Notes: generated by a model from the sequence alone, not told the origin. Positions 49,594-59,913 are shown, counted from the stretch's first letter. The stretch is DNA of 64,000 nt from Parvibaculum sp040216885 (GCA_040216885.1 JAVJOG010000025.1:46274-110273), one strand, 5' to 3'. Made by a program: numbers and translations.

Positions 49594-50916
49594 TCAGCCC
49601 GGCCGGGGCCAGCTGCGATGATGGCTGTCTATCACATAGGGATGCGCATGACGAAAGCCCTGCCCGGTGGGGGCCGCATCTGCGATATGCGGATCGCCGT
49701 CATCGAGGGATCGATGTTCATGCTCGATCGTCTCCGGGTCGTGCCGGGGCCACAAGCCCGTCGCAGCAACAGCCGCTACGGCAGCGATCAGTGAGAGCAC
49801 GGCAGACGTTGCCGACAGTCCGGCCGCCGCGCCGAGCCAGCCGGCGAGCGGATAGGTGATCAACCAGCAGGCATGCGACAAGGCGAATTGTGCAGCGAAC
49901 AGAGCCGGCCGGTCTTCTGGTGCGGCGGACCGCCGAAGCAGGCGTCCCGAGGGTGTTTGCGCGATACCGTAACCGAGTCCGAGCCCTGCCCAAAGAGGCA
50001 GCACCCAGTTGTACCCCGGTACAACGGCAGCAGCGAGAAGACCGGCAACAAGGAGCCCTGCTCCGGCAAGCATGACCGTGCGGTCTGCAACAGCATCCAG
50101 CAGCCGGGGCAGAAAGAAGGCGGCGGCCATCGAGCCGCCACCAAAGGCTGCCAGAGCAACAGCCGTCGATTGCTGCGAGAGCCCGAAACCCGCCTGAACG
50201 AGAACGACGGTATTGACGATCACCATGGCGCCAGCCGCCGCAACGGCGACGTTCAGTGCAAGCAGCCCGCGCAGGCGCGGTGTGGCGAGATAGATGCGGA
50301 GGCCGAGCACGGTTCGCTCATAAATACCGCGATACTCGCTATGCTTCGGACCCGGCAGCACGACGGAAACCACCAGCACTGCTGAAGCGATAAAGCCCAA
50401 CGCCGTGCCTGCAAACAGCCCATGAAAACTGATGACCGTCAGAAGTGCCGCTGCGGCCATGGGGCTGAGCAGGCTCTCGAGATCATAGGCGAGGCGCGAC
50501 AGGGAAAGCGCTCGCGTGTAGTCCCGTTCGTCCGGAAGCACATCGGGAATGGTTGCTTGAAATGTCGGCGTAAAAGCCGCCGAAGCCGATTGCAAAAGAA
50601 AGATCAGTACATAAATCTGCCAAATCTCGGAAACGAAGGGGAGCGCCAGGGCAATCGACGCCCGCACCAGGTCCAGGCTTACAAGCAGGGTTCTTCGCGG
50701 CACGTGTGCGGCGAAGGCGGTGGCGACCGGGGCGATACCCACGTAGGCGGCCATTTTGATCGCGAGCGCGGTCCCAAGTACGGCACCGGCCTCTGCACCG
50801 GCGAGCTCGTAAGCCAGAAGGCCCAGAGCCACCGTCGCGAGACCGGTGCCGATGAGGGACAGCGCTTGCGCGGCAAACAGATGCCTGTAGGTCCTTTGTC
50901 TGAGTACTCCAAGCAT
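49594..50916 (-). CDS. MFS exporter with His-rich tail (NreB-like)
   Basis: 440 residues with about twelve membrane helices, beginning LRQRTYRHLFAAQALSLIGTG. The C-terminal cytoplasmic tail is His-rich (HDPETIEHEHRSLDDGDPH ... HAHPYVIDSHH), as in NreB/NrsD nickel exporters. Located between the CzcA-like pump and the YqaA gene. Efflux of Ni or Co from the cytoplasm is the best guess. Confidence 0.82.
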   Translation of the reverse strand: MLGVLRQRTYRHLFAAQALSLIGTGLATVALGLLAYELAGAEAGAVLGTALAIKMAAYVGIAPVATAFAAHVPRRTLLVSLDLVRASIALALPFVSEIWQIYVLIFLLQSASAAFTPTFQATIPDVLPDERDYTRALSLSRLAYDLESLLSPMAAAALLTVISFHGLFAGTALGFIASAVLVVSVVLPGPKHSEYRGIYERTVLGLRIYLATPRLRGLLALNVAVAAAGAMVIVNTVVLVQAGFGLSQQSTAVALAAFGGGSMAAAFFLPRLLDAVADRTVMLAGAGLLVAGLLAAAVVPGYNWVLPLWAGLGLGYGIAQTPSGRLLRRSAAPEDRPALFAAQFALSHACWLITYPLAGWLGAAAGLSATSAVLSLIAAVAAVAATGLWPRHDPETIEHEHRSLDDGDPHIADAAPTGQGFRHAHPYVIDSHHRSWPRPG

Positions 50917-50963
50917 GACGCTACCCGAATGGGAATCCCATGTGTTGCGGCAGGGGACGTCTT

Positions 50964-53900
50964 CTATCTCTCATTGATAGAACCTCCCGCAGGAACCATA
51001 TGCGGGTCGGCTAGTGGCTTGCCACCCTTCCCGTGCACAAGGCGATAGAGCGCTGGAAGAACAAGCAACGTTAGTATCGTCGAAGACAATATGCCGCCGA
51101 TGACGACGGTCGCGAGCGGCCGTTGGACCTCGGCCCCGGCGCCGACATTGAACGCCATCGGCACAAAACCGAGACTGGCGACAAGCGCGGTCATGAGCAC
51201 CGGCCGCAAGCGTGTCAGCGCACCTTCGCGGATTGCTGCGTCGAGACCGATGCCGTCCGCGCGGAGCTGGCGGATGAAGCTGAGCATCACCAGCCCGTTG
51301 AGGACCGCAACGCCCGAAAGGGCGATGAAGCCGACGCCGGCCGATATTGAAAGGGGCAGGTCTCGCAGCAGCAAGGCCGCGACGCCGCCGGTAAGAGCCA
51401 GCGGAACACCGGAGAAAACGATGGCCACGTCCCGGACAGACCGGAACAGGGCGTAGAGCAGGCCGAGAATAAGCAGCAAGGCGGCCGGAACGACCAGTTG
51501 CAATCGCTGTGCCGCCGATATGAGCTGCTCGAATGTGCCGCCATAGCTGACCCAGTAACCGGTCGGGATTTCGACTTCCGTATCCACCCGGTCGCGCAAC
51601 TCGTTTACAAAGGAGCCGAGATCGCGGCCGCGGACATTGGCGGTGACGACGACCCTTCGCTTGCCGTCCTCCCGGCTGATCTGGTTGGGACCGATTACGA
51701 TGTCGATTTCCGCCAGGTTCTCTAGAGGCACGAATTCGCGCGGGCCCGGCCCCGACAGAGGAAGCGGCACGCGCAGTCTTCCGATCCGGTCGACATCGCG
51801 CCGCAGGGCTTCGGGCAACCGCACCACGATATCGAACCGCCTGTCGCCATCGAATATCTGTCCGGCGGTCCTGCCACCCATCGATATTGAAATGACGTCC
51901 TGGAGATCGCCGATATTGAGACCGTAGCGAGCAAGTGCCGCGCGGTCGGGGGTAATCTGCAACACCGGCAATCCGGTAATCTGCTCAATGCCGACATCGG
52001 CAGCGCCGGGGATACCGTTGACCACACTTTCGACAGCTTCGCCAAGGCGCAGCAGTTCGTCGAGATCGTCGCCAAAAACCTTGACGGCTACGTCCGCCCT
52101 GACGCCGGACAGAAGTTCGTTGAACCGCATCTGGATCGGCTGGGTGAATTCGTAGTTATTGCCCGGGACGGATTCGGCCACGGCCTGCATCTCCGCGACA
52201 AGCTGCGCCCGCGGCTTTCTCGGGTCCGGCCAGTCGCTCCGGTCCTTGAGCATGATGAATGTGTCGGCGACGGAGGGGGGCATCGGGTCCGTCGCAACTT
52301 CGGCGGTACCGATTTTTGTGACGATCCTCTCAACCTCCGGGAACGGTGCAAGCTGCGCTTCGAGCGCCTGCTGCATCTGCAGCGCTTGACTGAGGCTCGT
52401 TCCCGGGATGCGCAACGCATGGAGGGCGATATCGCCTTCATCCAGGTTCGGGATGAACTCCGATCCCATACGGCTCGCCGCAAGCGCCGATATTGCCACC
52501 AGGACGACAGCAGCCGCTACCATCGCGGTCCGAAATTTCAACGCGGCATCGAGGATCGGGGCATAGAGCCGCCGTGCCCAGCCCATCAAACGGCTGTCCT
52601 TTTCCGCAACCCTTCCGGTTACGAACATGGCAACGGCCGCCGGAACGAAGGTGAGGGACAGAATGAGGGCAGCCGTCAAAGCCATTACGACAGTAATAGC
52701 CATCGGATGGAACATCTTTCCCTCGACGCCGGTCAGGGCGAAGATGGGCACATAGACGAGTGTAATGATCGTCACACCAAACAGGGAAGGCCTTATGACC
52801 TCGCCTGCGGCGGATGCCGTAAGCGCGAATCTCTCGTCACGGTCGAGCAGACGACCCAGACGGTGCTGAGCCTCGCCCAATCGCCGCAGACAGTTCTCGA
52901 CGATAATGACGGCGCCATCCACAATGAGCCCGAAATCGAGCGCGCCGAGACTCATCAGATTGCCGGAAACCTTCGACTGGACCATGCCGGTGACCGTCAG
53001 CAGCATGGAGAACGGAATGACGGCGGCGGTGATCAATGCCGCCCGGATATTCCCGAGCAGCAGAAAGAGGACCACGATGACGAGCAGTGCCCCTTCCAGA
53101 AGGTTCTTTTCAACCGTCCGGATCGTTCGTTCGACGAGGTCCGTGCGGTCGTAGACCGCCACGGCCTCGACGCCGGGGGGCAACGCTTTCGCCGCCTCCG
53201 TGAGGCGTTCGGCCGCGGCGCGGGCCACGACGCGACTGTTCTCTCCCGCCAGCATGAATACCGTTCCGAGGACCACCTCTCGGCCGTTCTCGGTTGCCGC
53301 CCCCGTTCGCAATTCCTCGCCTGTCGCGACATCGGCAACATCCGCTATGCGGATCGGCGCTCCCGAACGATTGACGACGACGATCTGCTGCAAATCTTCT
53401 ATCGCCGACGCCTGACCGGGAACGCGGATCAGATATTGTTCGCCGTAGCGTTCCACATAGCCCGCACCGACATTGGCGTTGTTCTTCTCAAGCGCGCTTA
53501 CGATTTCGGTCATCGTGAGGCCATATGCCGACAACCTGTCGGGATAGGGCGTGACGTGATACTGCCGCACGAAGCCGCCGATGCTGTTGACCTCGGTGAC
53601 GCCCGGTGTGTTCCGGAGTTGTGGCCGGATGACCCAATCTTGCAGCGTTCTCAGATCCTCGGATGTATAGGCAGTCCCATCCGGCTTGCGAGCCTCGGGA
53701 TGTGCCTCCAGCGTGTACATGAATATCTCGCCGAGGCCTGTCGCGATGGGTCCCATTTCCGGACTGACGTCTTCCGGTAATTGATCGCGCGCACCCTGCA
53801 GCCGTTCGTTGACGAGTTGGCGGGCAAAATAGATGTCGGTACCGTCCTCGAAAACGGCCGTGACCTGGCTCAAGCCGTAACGGGATATAGACCGCGTGTA

Positions 53901-54185
53901 GTGCAAGCCAGGCAAACCTGCGATGGCCGTTTCAATCGGGAAGGTAATGCGGCTCTCCGCCTCGAGCGGCGTGAAGCCCGGCGCCTCGGTATTGATCTGA
54001 ACCTGCACATTCGTGATGTCGGGCGTGGCGTCGATCGGCAAACGCTGGAAGCTCCAGACGCCGATCGCAACGGACAACAGCACAAGCGCCAGCACGCCCC
54101 AGCGGAAGCGGATCGACCCGGCGATGATGCGTTCGAGAAGAGGGGGCCGCAATGCTTCCGCACCGGCATTTGCGTCAATGGTCAT
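50964..54185 (-). CDS. Heavy-metal RND efflux pump, inner-membrane unit (CzcA-like)
   Basis: 1073 residues, the full length of the family, with twelve membrane helices. N-terminal IDATPDITNVQVQINTEAPG and the proton-relay helix LDFGLIVDGAVIIVENCLR are HME-RND motifs; D-F-G-x3-D-G-A in that helix fits divalent Zn/Co/Ni/Cd pumps more than Cu/Ag pumps. It expels metal through the CzcB and CzcC partners to the outside. The start overlaps the end of the CzcB-like gene by 11 bases. Confidence 0.94.
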   Translation of the reverse strand: MTIDANAGAEALRPPLLERIIAGSIRFRWGVLALVLLSVAIGVWSFQRLPIDATPDITNVQVQINTEAPGFTPLEAESRITFPIETAIAGLPGLHYTRSISRYGLSQVTAVFEDGTDIYFARQLVNERLQGARDQLPEDVSPEMGPIATGLGEIFMYTLEAHPEARKPDGTAYTSEDLRTLQDWVIRPQLRNTPGVTEVNSIGGFVRQYHVTPYPDRLSAYGLTMTEIVSALEKNNANVGAGYVERYGEQYLIRVPGQASAIEDLQQIVVVNRSGAPIRIADVADVATGEELRTGAATENGREVVLGTVFMLAGENSRVVARAAAERLTEAAKALPPGVEAVAVYDRTDLVERTIRTVEKNLLEGALLVIVVLFLLLGNIRAALITAAVIPFSMLLTVTGMVQSKVSGNLMSLGALDFGLIVDGAVIIVENCLRRLGEAQHRLGRLLDRDERFALTASAAGEVIRPSLFGVTIITLVYVPIFALTGVEGKMFHPMAITVVMALTAALILSLTFVPAAVAMFVTGRVAEKDSRLMGWARRLYAPILDAALKFRTAMVAAAVVLVAISALAASRMGSEFIPNLDEGDIALHALRIPGTSLSQALQMQQALEAQLAPFPEVERIVTKIGTAEVATDPMPPSVADTFIMLKDRSDWPDPRKPRAQLVAEMQAVAESVPGNNYEFTQPIQMRFNELLSGVRADVAVKVFGDDLDELLRLGEAVESVVNGIPGAADVGIEQITGLPVLQITPDRAALARYGLNIGDLQDVISISMGGRTAGQIFDGDRRFDIVVRLPEALRRDVDRIGRLRVPLPLSGPGPREFVPLENLAEIDIVIGPNQISREDGKRRVVVTANVRGRDLGSFVNELRDRVDTEVEIPTGYWVSYGGTFEQLISAAQRLQLVVPAALLLILGLLYALFRSVRDVAIVFSGVPLALTGGVAALLLRDLPLSISAGVGFIALSGVAVLNGLVMLSFIRQLRADGIGLDAAIREGALTRLRPVLMTALVASLGFVPMAFNVGAGAEVQRPLATVVIGGILSSTILTLLVLPALYRLVHGKGGKPLADPHMVPAGGSINER

Positions 54186-55431
54186 GGCTCGCTCCCGACT
54201 TCTCGATATCCGCGCGGATCAGGAAAGCTCCCTCTGTCACATATTCCGTGCCGGGTTCGAGTCCGCCCAGCACTTCGGTCCATTCGGGCGTGCGCCGCCC
54301 AAGCTCAAGCATGCGCACCTCGTAGGTGTCGTCGACCTTTGCATAGACAACAGTGAAATCGCGGAAGCGCTGCAGTGCCCTGGTGCGGACGGCGAGAGGA
54401 GCGTCTTCGGTGGCCACCTCGAAGGAACCTTCCACGCTCATGCCGGGGCGGAAATTCGCCGCGGCCGATGGAGGCAGGACGACATAAGCTATAAGCGTCT
54501 GGCTATTGACGTCGGCGACAGGCAACACGACCTCCACTTCGCCCGGCGTCTGGACCTTATTCGAGAAACTCCGAACATCGACAGCCTGACCGGCCCGGAT
54601 ATTTTCCGCGTCCCCCGGATAGACAAAGAATTCGGCGTGAAGCCGTGTCGGATCGGCGACGACGAACATCGGGCGGTCGCTGATCACGTCGCCGACATTG
54701 GCGCCTTTCGCGACGATCACGCCGTTCGTAGGCGCAAGCACGGAATATTCGCGGAGGCTGTGACTCGCTTCAATGCGGGCGAGAATTTGTCCTTTGCGCA
54801 CCTCTTCCCCCAATGCGCCGCGCATTTCCACGATGCGTCCCGGGTACTGACCGCGAATTTCGTTCCTGCCTTCCGGAACGATCTCGATGCGCCCGGTCAG
54901 ATCGACAAGATGTTTTATGGTTGCCGGCCCGGCAATTTCTGTTTCGATTCCGCCCGCGCGCGCGGCCTCCTCTGAAATGATCGTCCGGCCCTCATGGGAT
55001 TCGTAGGACCACTCGTGCTGCCGGCCGTTCTCCGCTGCCCGGACCTGGACGTCGAATGAATGCGGTTCCACGACAACTCCGTCTCCGCGCAGATAATCCT
55101 CCTGTGGCGTAAACGCGAAGCGGTCGACACGCCCGCCAAGCCGGTGGAGCTCAATGCCAAGATCGATGCCGGCCGGAGCGACTGGCTTGTCCGACCGATA
55201 GGCGTAGATACGGAACTCCGGATCGGCCCCATCCTCGAAGATGGTGATTTCTACCGCGAAATCGTCATCACGAAGGATTCGGCCGCGATGAGGGCCACGT
55301 TCATACTCCTGGTCCACGGAGGGTTCGTCATGGCCGTGGCCATGACCGGAAGAAGGAGAATCGTCGCAGCCCGCGATCAATACGAGCCCTGTGACCGCCG
55401 CCATCAGGCGGCCGATGAAGGCATGGGTCAT
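54175..55431 (-). CDS. Heavy-metal RND membrane fusion protein (CzcB-like)
   Basis: 418 residues. A lipoprotein-like signal GLVLIAGC is followed by a His-rich HGHGHDEP segment, and the C-terminus also ends in SHDH. Barrel-sandwich parts are GQYPGRIVEMRGALGEEVRKGQ and VLAPTNGVIVAKGANVGDVI. It links the CzcA-like pump to the outer-membrane channel in the periplasm. Overlaps both partners' genes. Confidence 0.92.
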   Translation of the reverse strand: MTHAFIGRLMAAVTGLVLIAGCDDSPSSGHGHGHDEPSVDQEYERGPHRGRILRDDDFAVEITIFEDGADPEFRIYAYRSDKPVAPAGIDLGIELHRLGGRVDRFAFTPQEDYLRGDGVVVEPHSFDVQVRAAENGRQHEWSYESHEGRTIISEEAARAGGIETEIAGPATIKHLVDLTGRIEIVPEGRNEIRGQYPGRIVEMRGALGEEVRKGQILARIEASHSLREYSVLAPTNGVIVAKGANVGDVISDRPMFVVADPTRLHAEFFVYPGDAENIRAGQAVDVRSFSNKVQTPGEVEVVLPVADVNSQTLIAYVVLPPSAAANFRPGMSVEGSFEVATEDAPLAVRTRALQRFRDFTVVYAKVDDTYEVRMLELGRRTPEWTEVLGGLEPGTEYVTEGAFLIRADIEKSGASHDH

Positions 55432-56717
55432 TGCTTGTGCTCTACATTGGAAAGGAGGGAAACATGGCGGTCGCTCAGACGATCGAGACGCATGCCGTCG
55501 AGGTGGAAACGGCGAAGCAGGTCGATCCGGCGGGAATACGCACCGGTCAGCGCACGCTGAGATTCCGTTACATCAAGAAGCGTGAAGGCGGTACCGCCAC
55601 GATTGAACCCCTCACGGACCAGCGCCAGCGCCCGTTCGAGTCGTGGAAGGATCTCGGCGTCCAGCCGTCTGATTTCAACAGCACCGGCGGATTGTGCGGC
55701 AATCAGCCTGGCTATCTCGCGTTGCCGTCTGTTCCGCGCCGCGGCAATATCGATCTCCGCCGCCAGCTGTTCGGCTTGAGCACGTTCGATACTGCTCCGG
55801 TTGGTATCGTAAACACCGAGAGGTATAGAGACACCGAACACGACGGCAACATCGTCATCCGCCGAGAAGTGACGGAGCCCAGCGCGCAATGAGACATCCT
55901 GGACGCTGTTGGCTTTTTCGAACCGGACACGAGCGGCGGCCGTCTCACGCGCCGCCGTAAGGAGCGCGAGGTCTGTGGGGTCGTCGTCGAGTTCCCCGTT
56001 CATCGCGAGCCGGGTGAACTCTGCCTCATCCAGCCGGAAATTCCCGTCCCCGCCCCAATAGGAGGCGAGCGTCGCGCGTGTAGTCTGCGCACTCAGCGCG
56101 GCCTGTTCGCTGTCTATCTGCGCCTGGGAGAGCATTGCAAGGACGCGCTCATGCGCGAACTGCGGATCGAGAGCCCTGTTGGCGCGGCGTTGAAACTCGC
56201 GTTCCATCTGTTTGACCGCCGAGAGCCGATCGTCGGCGAGCGCCGCCGCGACCTGCGCCGCAATTGCATCGATCCATGCGGCCTGCACCTCCGCCGCCAG
56301 ATCGAGCAGGTTAGCGGTCCTTCGCTTTTCGGCCAGCGCCAGTTCCGCTCCAGCGATATCCGTTCGAGCCTTTCGTTTGCCGCCTCGTTCCCACAGCTCC
56401 TCGTAATAAAGTGTGGTCGACGTCTCGTCGAAGCGCGAATAATTGCCAGAACCCGCGAAATCCTCCATTTCAATACCGAGAACCGGATTGGGCCTCGTAT
56501 CGGCCTGGTCGAGACTGGCCTCGGCGGCACGGATATGTGCGGCGCCGGCTCTCGCTGTCGGATCGTAATCAATTGTCCGCGCGAGAACGTCGGACAGGCT
56601 TAGAGTTTGAGGCTGTGCGATTGCGTCGGTCCCTGGAAGCAGGGCGAGGAGTGCAACGCCGAATGGCAACACAAGCCGATAGAGCGCCAGGCGGCGCGCA
56701 TCGCGGATGAGCGGCAT
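55428..56717 (-). CDS. Outer-membrane efflux channel (CzcC/TolC-like)
   Basis: 429 residues with signal peptide (LVLPFGVALLALLPGTDAIA) and two TolC-type helical repeats (for example DLAAEVQAAWIDAIAAQVAAAL and FNRGGTAFTLLDVTESQRALTGAYSR). ATYIELWERGGKR-type residues after EELWERGGKRKAR are typical of the CzcC branch. ATGA overlap with the CzcB-like gene. Confidence 0.9.
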   Translation of the reverse strand: MPLIRDARRLALYRLVLPFGVALLALLPGTDAIAQPQTLSLSDVLARTIDYDPTARAGAAHIRAAEASLDQADTRPNPVLGIEMEDFAGSGNYSRFDETSTTLYYEELWERGGKRKARTDIAGAELALAEKRRTANLLDLAAEVQAAWIDAIAAQVAAALADDRLSAVKQMEREFQRRANRALDPQFAHERVLAMLSQAQIDSEQAALSAQTTRATLASYWGGDGNFRLDEAEFTRLAMNGELDDDPTDLALLTAARETAAARVRFEKANSVQDVSLRAGLRHFSADDDVAVVFGVSIPLGVYDTNRSSIERAQAEQLAAEIDIAAARNRRQREIARLIAAQSAGAVEIRRLDAEILPRLERALALVREGFNRGGTAFTLLDVTESQRALTGAYSRRIDLLRRFHLDGMRLDRLSDRHVSLLSNVEHKQ

Positions 56718-56770
56718 GATATGATCTCACAGGCAGACGTGAATTAGGCCGCATCCGGAGATGCGGGTGG

Positions 56771-57166
56771 TCAAACGCTGGCTGAGAGATGTTTGGGAGG
56801 GCGTTCGGGGCCTTGGATCGGCGTATCGGAAAAGGCGTGCTGCGGCGTAACAGCCAACCTGTCCCCGTTTCGATCGACGCATATCCCGGTACTGGCCCAG
56901 ATGGGCAAATTTGGCTGGCTGTCCCCATGGTGATGATGTCCGGGGCCTGCAGCGCCATCCCGGTCCGCCGTGTCGCTGCTTCCGTCGATTCCGGCGAAGG
57001 CGGCAGCAAGCTGATTGACCGGATGATGATCGTGTTCGCCCTCCACGTCCCACTGATGCTCCAGTTCGTGCAAGGCCTGCACAGTGGACACCGCTGAAAA
57101 AGTGACCGTCAAGACAATGCACAGCATCGTCAAGGCAGCTTTCAGCGGGGATTGGCGGCGCGTCAT
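56771..57166 (-). CDS. His-rich small secreted protein (CzcI-like)
   Basis: 131 residues with a signal segment (LTMLCIVLTVTFSAVSTVQA) and His clusters HELEHQWDVEGEHDHHP and GPGHHHHGD. Placed first in the czc-like operon, as CzcI or DUF2946-type proteins are. Probably a periplasmic metal-binding or regulatory protein; a firm family match is not visible. Confidence 0.7.
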   Translation of the reverse strand: MTRRQSPLKAALTMLCIVLTVTFSAVSTVQALHELEHQWDVEGEHDHHPVNQLAAAFAGIDGSSDTADRDGAAGPGHHHHGDSQPNLPIWASTGICVDRNGDRLAVTPQHAFSDTPIQGPERPPKHLSASV

Positions 57167-57796
57167 CCCGCGATCTTATGGACGAAGAGCATAGATGGCA
57201 AGGTTCCGTGATCTGCCATTGACAGCGTCAGTAACGAGTTCCGAGCGGTCGAGCGTTTCGCTGATTCTGCGGCGACGGTCTGTGCACCAGGATATGCTGG
57301 CCGGCCCGGTTGGCATTCTGCTGGTTGGCTTCTTGAAGTGCCTGGACCAAATCGCTGTCCTTGCCGCCGAGGTTCAACTCGGGGTCGACGCCGAGCGGCG
57401 TCGAGACGACCACGCCTTGGATCAGCCGCTAGGTGTGGGAGTCCGCAATGGGCGGCGCCATGATTACGGGGGCAGCTTTCGGCGCTGTCCTACGGGCTAC
57501 TGAATGCCTTTCCGATGCAGGGGAAAGTCGGGTAAGGAGACGGGCATGTCCTACAAGCCTTATGGGACACTAGAGGGCCGCTTGCTTGCGATCTTCCATG
57601 GGCTCACTGCGCTTCTGGAAGGGGAACTTCCCGAAGCTTCGATGCGTTTATGTTGGAGTCCCCGGTAAGGGGATGGGAGCGCCGACACCCTGAAGTAAGA
57701 CCGAGACTTGGCAGAGTGGAAGAGACGCGTGACGAAGAAATACGCGCCGGCACTCCAGGCGGGGAATCGGCGGAGTGACCGCGAAGTATGCGACCA
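57167..57796. other. About 630 bases without an intact gene
   Basis: Between the czc-like operon and the cytochrome c relic. Several short frames lack ribosome sites and family character. One (57546-57671, 40 residues, starting SYKPYGTLEG) may be a remnant. I see no tRNA or repeat here. Confidence 0.5.
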
Positions 57797-58007
57797 GAGC
57801 CATCGTATCTGACCGAATGGACCCCGGAAGAGATCCACTGGCTCATCGCCAACGGTATCAAGATGACCGGATTGCCAGCGTTCGCCCCCGCATTACGCTC
57901 CGGAGGAAATCGCGACACTGACGGCATTCGTAACATCGCTTCCTAGGCTATCGGCAGATGACTATGCGGCGTTAACCGGTGGAGTCAGTCGCATTGTTGC
58001 TGAATGA
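57797..58007 (+). pseudogene. Cytochrome c C-terminal fragment, frameshifted
   Basis: From 57797 the reading gives LTEWTPEEIHWLIANGIKMT GLPAFAP, then the frame breaks near 57888 and resumes at 57891 as HYAPEEIATLTAFVTSLPRLS...DDYAALTGG to a stop. This is the Met-ligand half of a class I cytochrome c. The CxxCH half is absent. One base shift and 5' truncation show decay. Confidence 0.75.
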
Positions 58008-58030
58008 CAACAACAAGCAGGAGCGTCATC

Positions 58031-58894
58031 ATGTCCTACATTCGCTTCGGGTTGATGATCTTTACCTCCACCGTGGTGATGTTCATCCTGATGTATCTAA
58101 ACACCTATGCTTGGGAGCATGTCTTCTTTTCGGAGACGCGCACATATATGGCAGTCATGATGGGTGCGACCATGGCATTGATCATGCTTGCCTACATGCT
58201 GGGCATGTATTCGAATTGGGGTATCAACATCGTCATCTTCGCGGGCGCCATCATGGTATTTGCTCTGTCGCTGTGGCTGGTCCGCAGCCAGGTCACGGTT
58301 AGCGGGCCGAGCTACATGCGGGCAATGATTCCGCACCACTCGATAGCCGTCATGACCTCGGAGCGGGCGCAAATCTTTGACCCGCGTGTGCGCAAGCTGG
58401 CCGACGAGATCATTGAGGCGCAGCGGCGTGAGATCGCCGAGATGCGCTACCTGATTGAGGACGTCTCCTCCGGAAACATCGTAGAGAGCGTTTACGAGGA
58501 TCCGCCGCCCGAGCCGGGGACTGTTGAGGATGCTCTCTCAAACACGCTTGTCAGCCAGCTCGACCTCGCGCCAATGTCCGAGGCTGAAGCCAACCGAGCG
58601 CTCGAAGCTGCCACTCACTGCACCTTCAATCGAAGTCCGGAGGCGGACCCGATTCTTTGGACCTCTCGCGAAAGAGGTGCGGCAGCGATGAAATTGAATG
58701 GCATCCTCGTGACTCTCGACGCGGTTGATGCGCAACAGAACGGTGCCGCGATTTTCTCGGTGCCCGGCACAACGATCACCGTCCGACCGCTCGGCGACAA
58801 CGTCGGCCGGCGCCAAAGTACAGAGCTTGTCTTCGAACTCGATTCGGGCCTGAGGGTGGGCTACCGCGGCTTCTATAGTTGTGTGGCGGACTGA
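58031..58894 (+). CDS. DUF305 membrane protein with extra C-terminal domain
   Basis: 287 residues from ATG 58031 (AGGAG 9 bases upstream; ATG 58004 is less likely). Three membrane helices (about residues 5-25, 40-62, 68-88) precede a DUF305 part with YMRAMIPHHSIAVMTSERAQ and RKLADEIIEAQRREIAEMRYLI; the His pair is of the type that binds copper in related proteins. Residues from about 190 on form an additional domain of unknown type (LNGILVTLDAVDAQQNGAAIFSV ...). It lies at the head of the copper region. Confidence 0.82.
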   Translation: MSYIRFGLMIFTSTVVMFILMYLNTYAWEHVFFSETRTYMAVMMGATMALIMLAYMLGMYSNWGINIVIFAGAIMVFALSLWLVRSQVTVSGPSYMRAMIPHHSIAVMTSERAQIFDPRVRKLADEIIEAQRREIAEMRYLIEDVSSGNIVESVYEDPPPEPGTVEDALSNTLVSQLDLAPMSEAEANRALEAATHCTFNRSPEADPILWTSRERGAAAMKLNGILVTLDAVDAQQNGAAIFSVPGTTITVRPLGDNVGRRQSTELVFELDSGLRVGYRGFYSCVAD

Positions 58895-59502
58895 AGCCCA
58901 CGCACACGGTGTTCCCTGAAAGGAGCGTCAAATGGCTTCGGACCACAACGGAAAGACCGCAAACCTTCATCGGAGGCGAGCGGATCGGCCGCTATGACGG
59001 CCTCGGCGAGCATTTCGGGCGGAAGTCAGGGACTAGGACGAACCAGCTATCAACCTGTCATTACCATCTTCTCGGTGGCGCTCCTGACGCCGCTCGCGGT
59101 CAATTGGTGCACACTCGGCATTGTCGTCACAATCCGCGCCTCGTGAACATTCATGGAAGCGCTGGGCCAGGTCGCATCCGCTTGGCAACGGCGAGGGTCC
59201 TGCTTGAACCGGCAGTTCTGCCACGACATCCCGGAAGACGATTGCTCGATCTCAGGATGTCTCCCAACCTAGTTGAGCATCTGGGCAGTGGGCGTGCGCG
59301 GCTTTGTTCTGCGCAAAACGCACATTCTTGAAGGGTTCCAAATCGAAAGCGGAGCTCGAACCATCGACTTCGGCACGCGATGTCGTGGGCGGCCGATGTA
59401 AATCCATCTTCAGGTCGTTCGACAGAGGTCTGGCCTTTGGAGCCTTTCCCGATGACATTTTTGTGTAGCCCTCCGTAAAGATGTCTGTGCTAGCCTGAGC
59501 CC
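58895..59502. other. About 610 bases without a convincing gene
   Basis: A 50-codon frame (58996-59148) contains one hydrophobic helix (VITIFSVALLTPLAVNW) and could be a tiny membrane protein, but has no good ribosome site. The rest is without features; it may be eroded copper-region sequence. Confidence 0.4.
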
Positions 59503-59913
59503 ATGAAACGACGCACCGGCGGCACTGGAAGCACGCGTGTCGTCCGCAGCCACCGCTGGTTTGCGGCGGCGCTGGCGGTTGCGTTGCTGCTGACGACGGT
59601 TGCGGCACCGGTGACCGATCTCGGTATGATGGCGTCGGCACACGCGATGGCCGATGAAGGTGCCCCGCCGCATGGGGCACATGCCAGGGGCGAGATGGCG
59701 GAATCGTGCTGCGACGATTGCCAAGAGACTGACACGACAACCTGCGACAGCTCGGCCCTCTGCATGACCGCCTGCGGCAAGCTGCCGCTTCAGCTCGCCG
59801 CTGCGCCTGGTTTTGTCCCGGCCGGACGTGGCATCGAAGCGGTTCACGGGCCGGACATCGGCCGGGCCGATCTTTCTCCCTCTCCGTTGCGACGGCCTCC
59901 CAAAGCGGTGTGA
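59503..59913 (+). CDS. Cys/His-rich secreted protein of copper clusters
   Basis: 136 residues. Signal segment FAAALAVALLLTTVAAPVTD, then HAMADEGAPPHGAHARGEM, a cysteine cluster CCDDCQETDTTTCDSSALCMTAC and a proline-rich end SPLRRPPKA. Resembles DUF2946-type proteins found before CusB-type genes. Probably binds copper in the periplasm. The cusB gene begins 62 bases later. Confidence 0.75.
   Translation: MKRRTGGTGSTRVVRSHRWFAAALAVALLLTTVAAPVTDLGMMASAHAMADEGAPPHGAHARGEMAESCCDDCQETDTTTCDSSALCMTACGKLPLQLAAAPGFVPAGRGIEAVHGPDIGRADLSPSPLRRPPKAV

Noticed and set aside
52386..53780. A 464-codon plus-strand frame inside the czcA-like gene
   Set aside because: Antisense to an unmistakable RND pump; no motif and no ribosome site.
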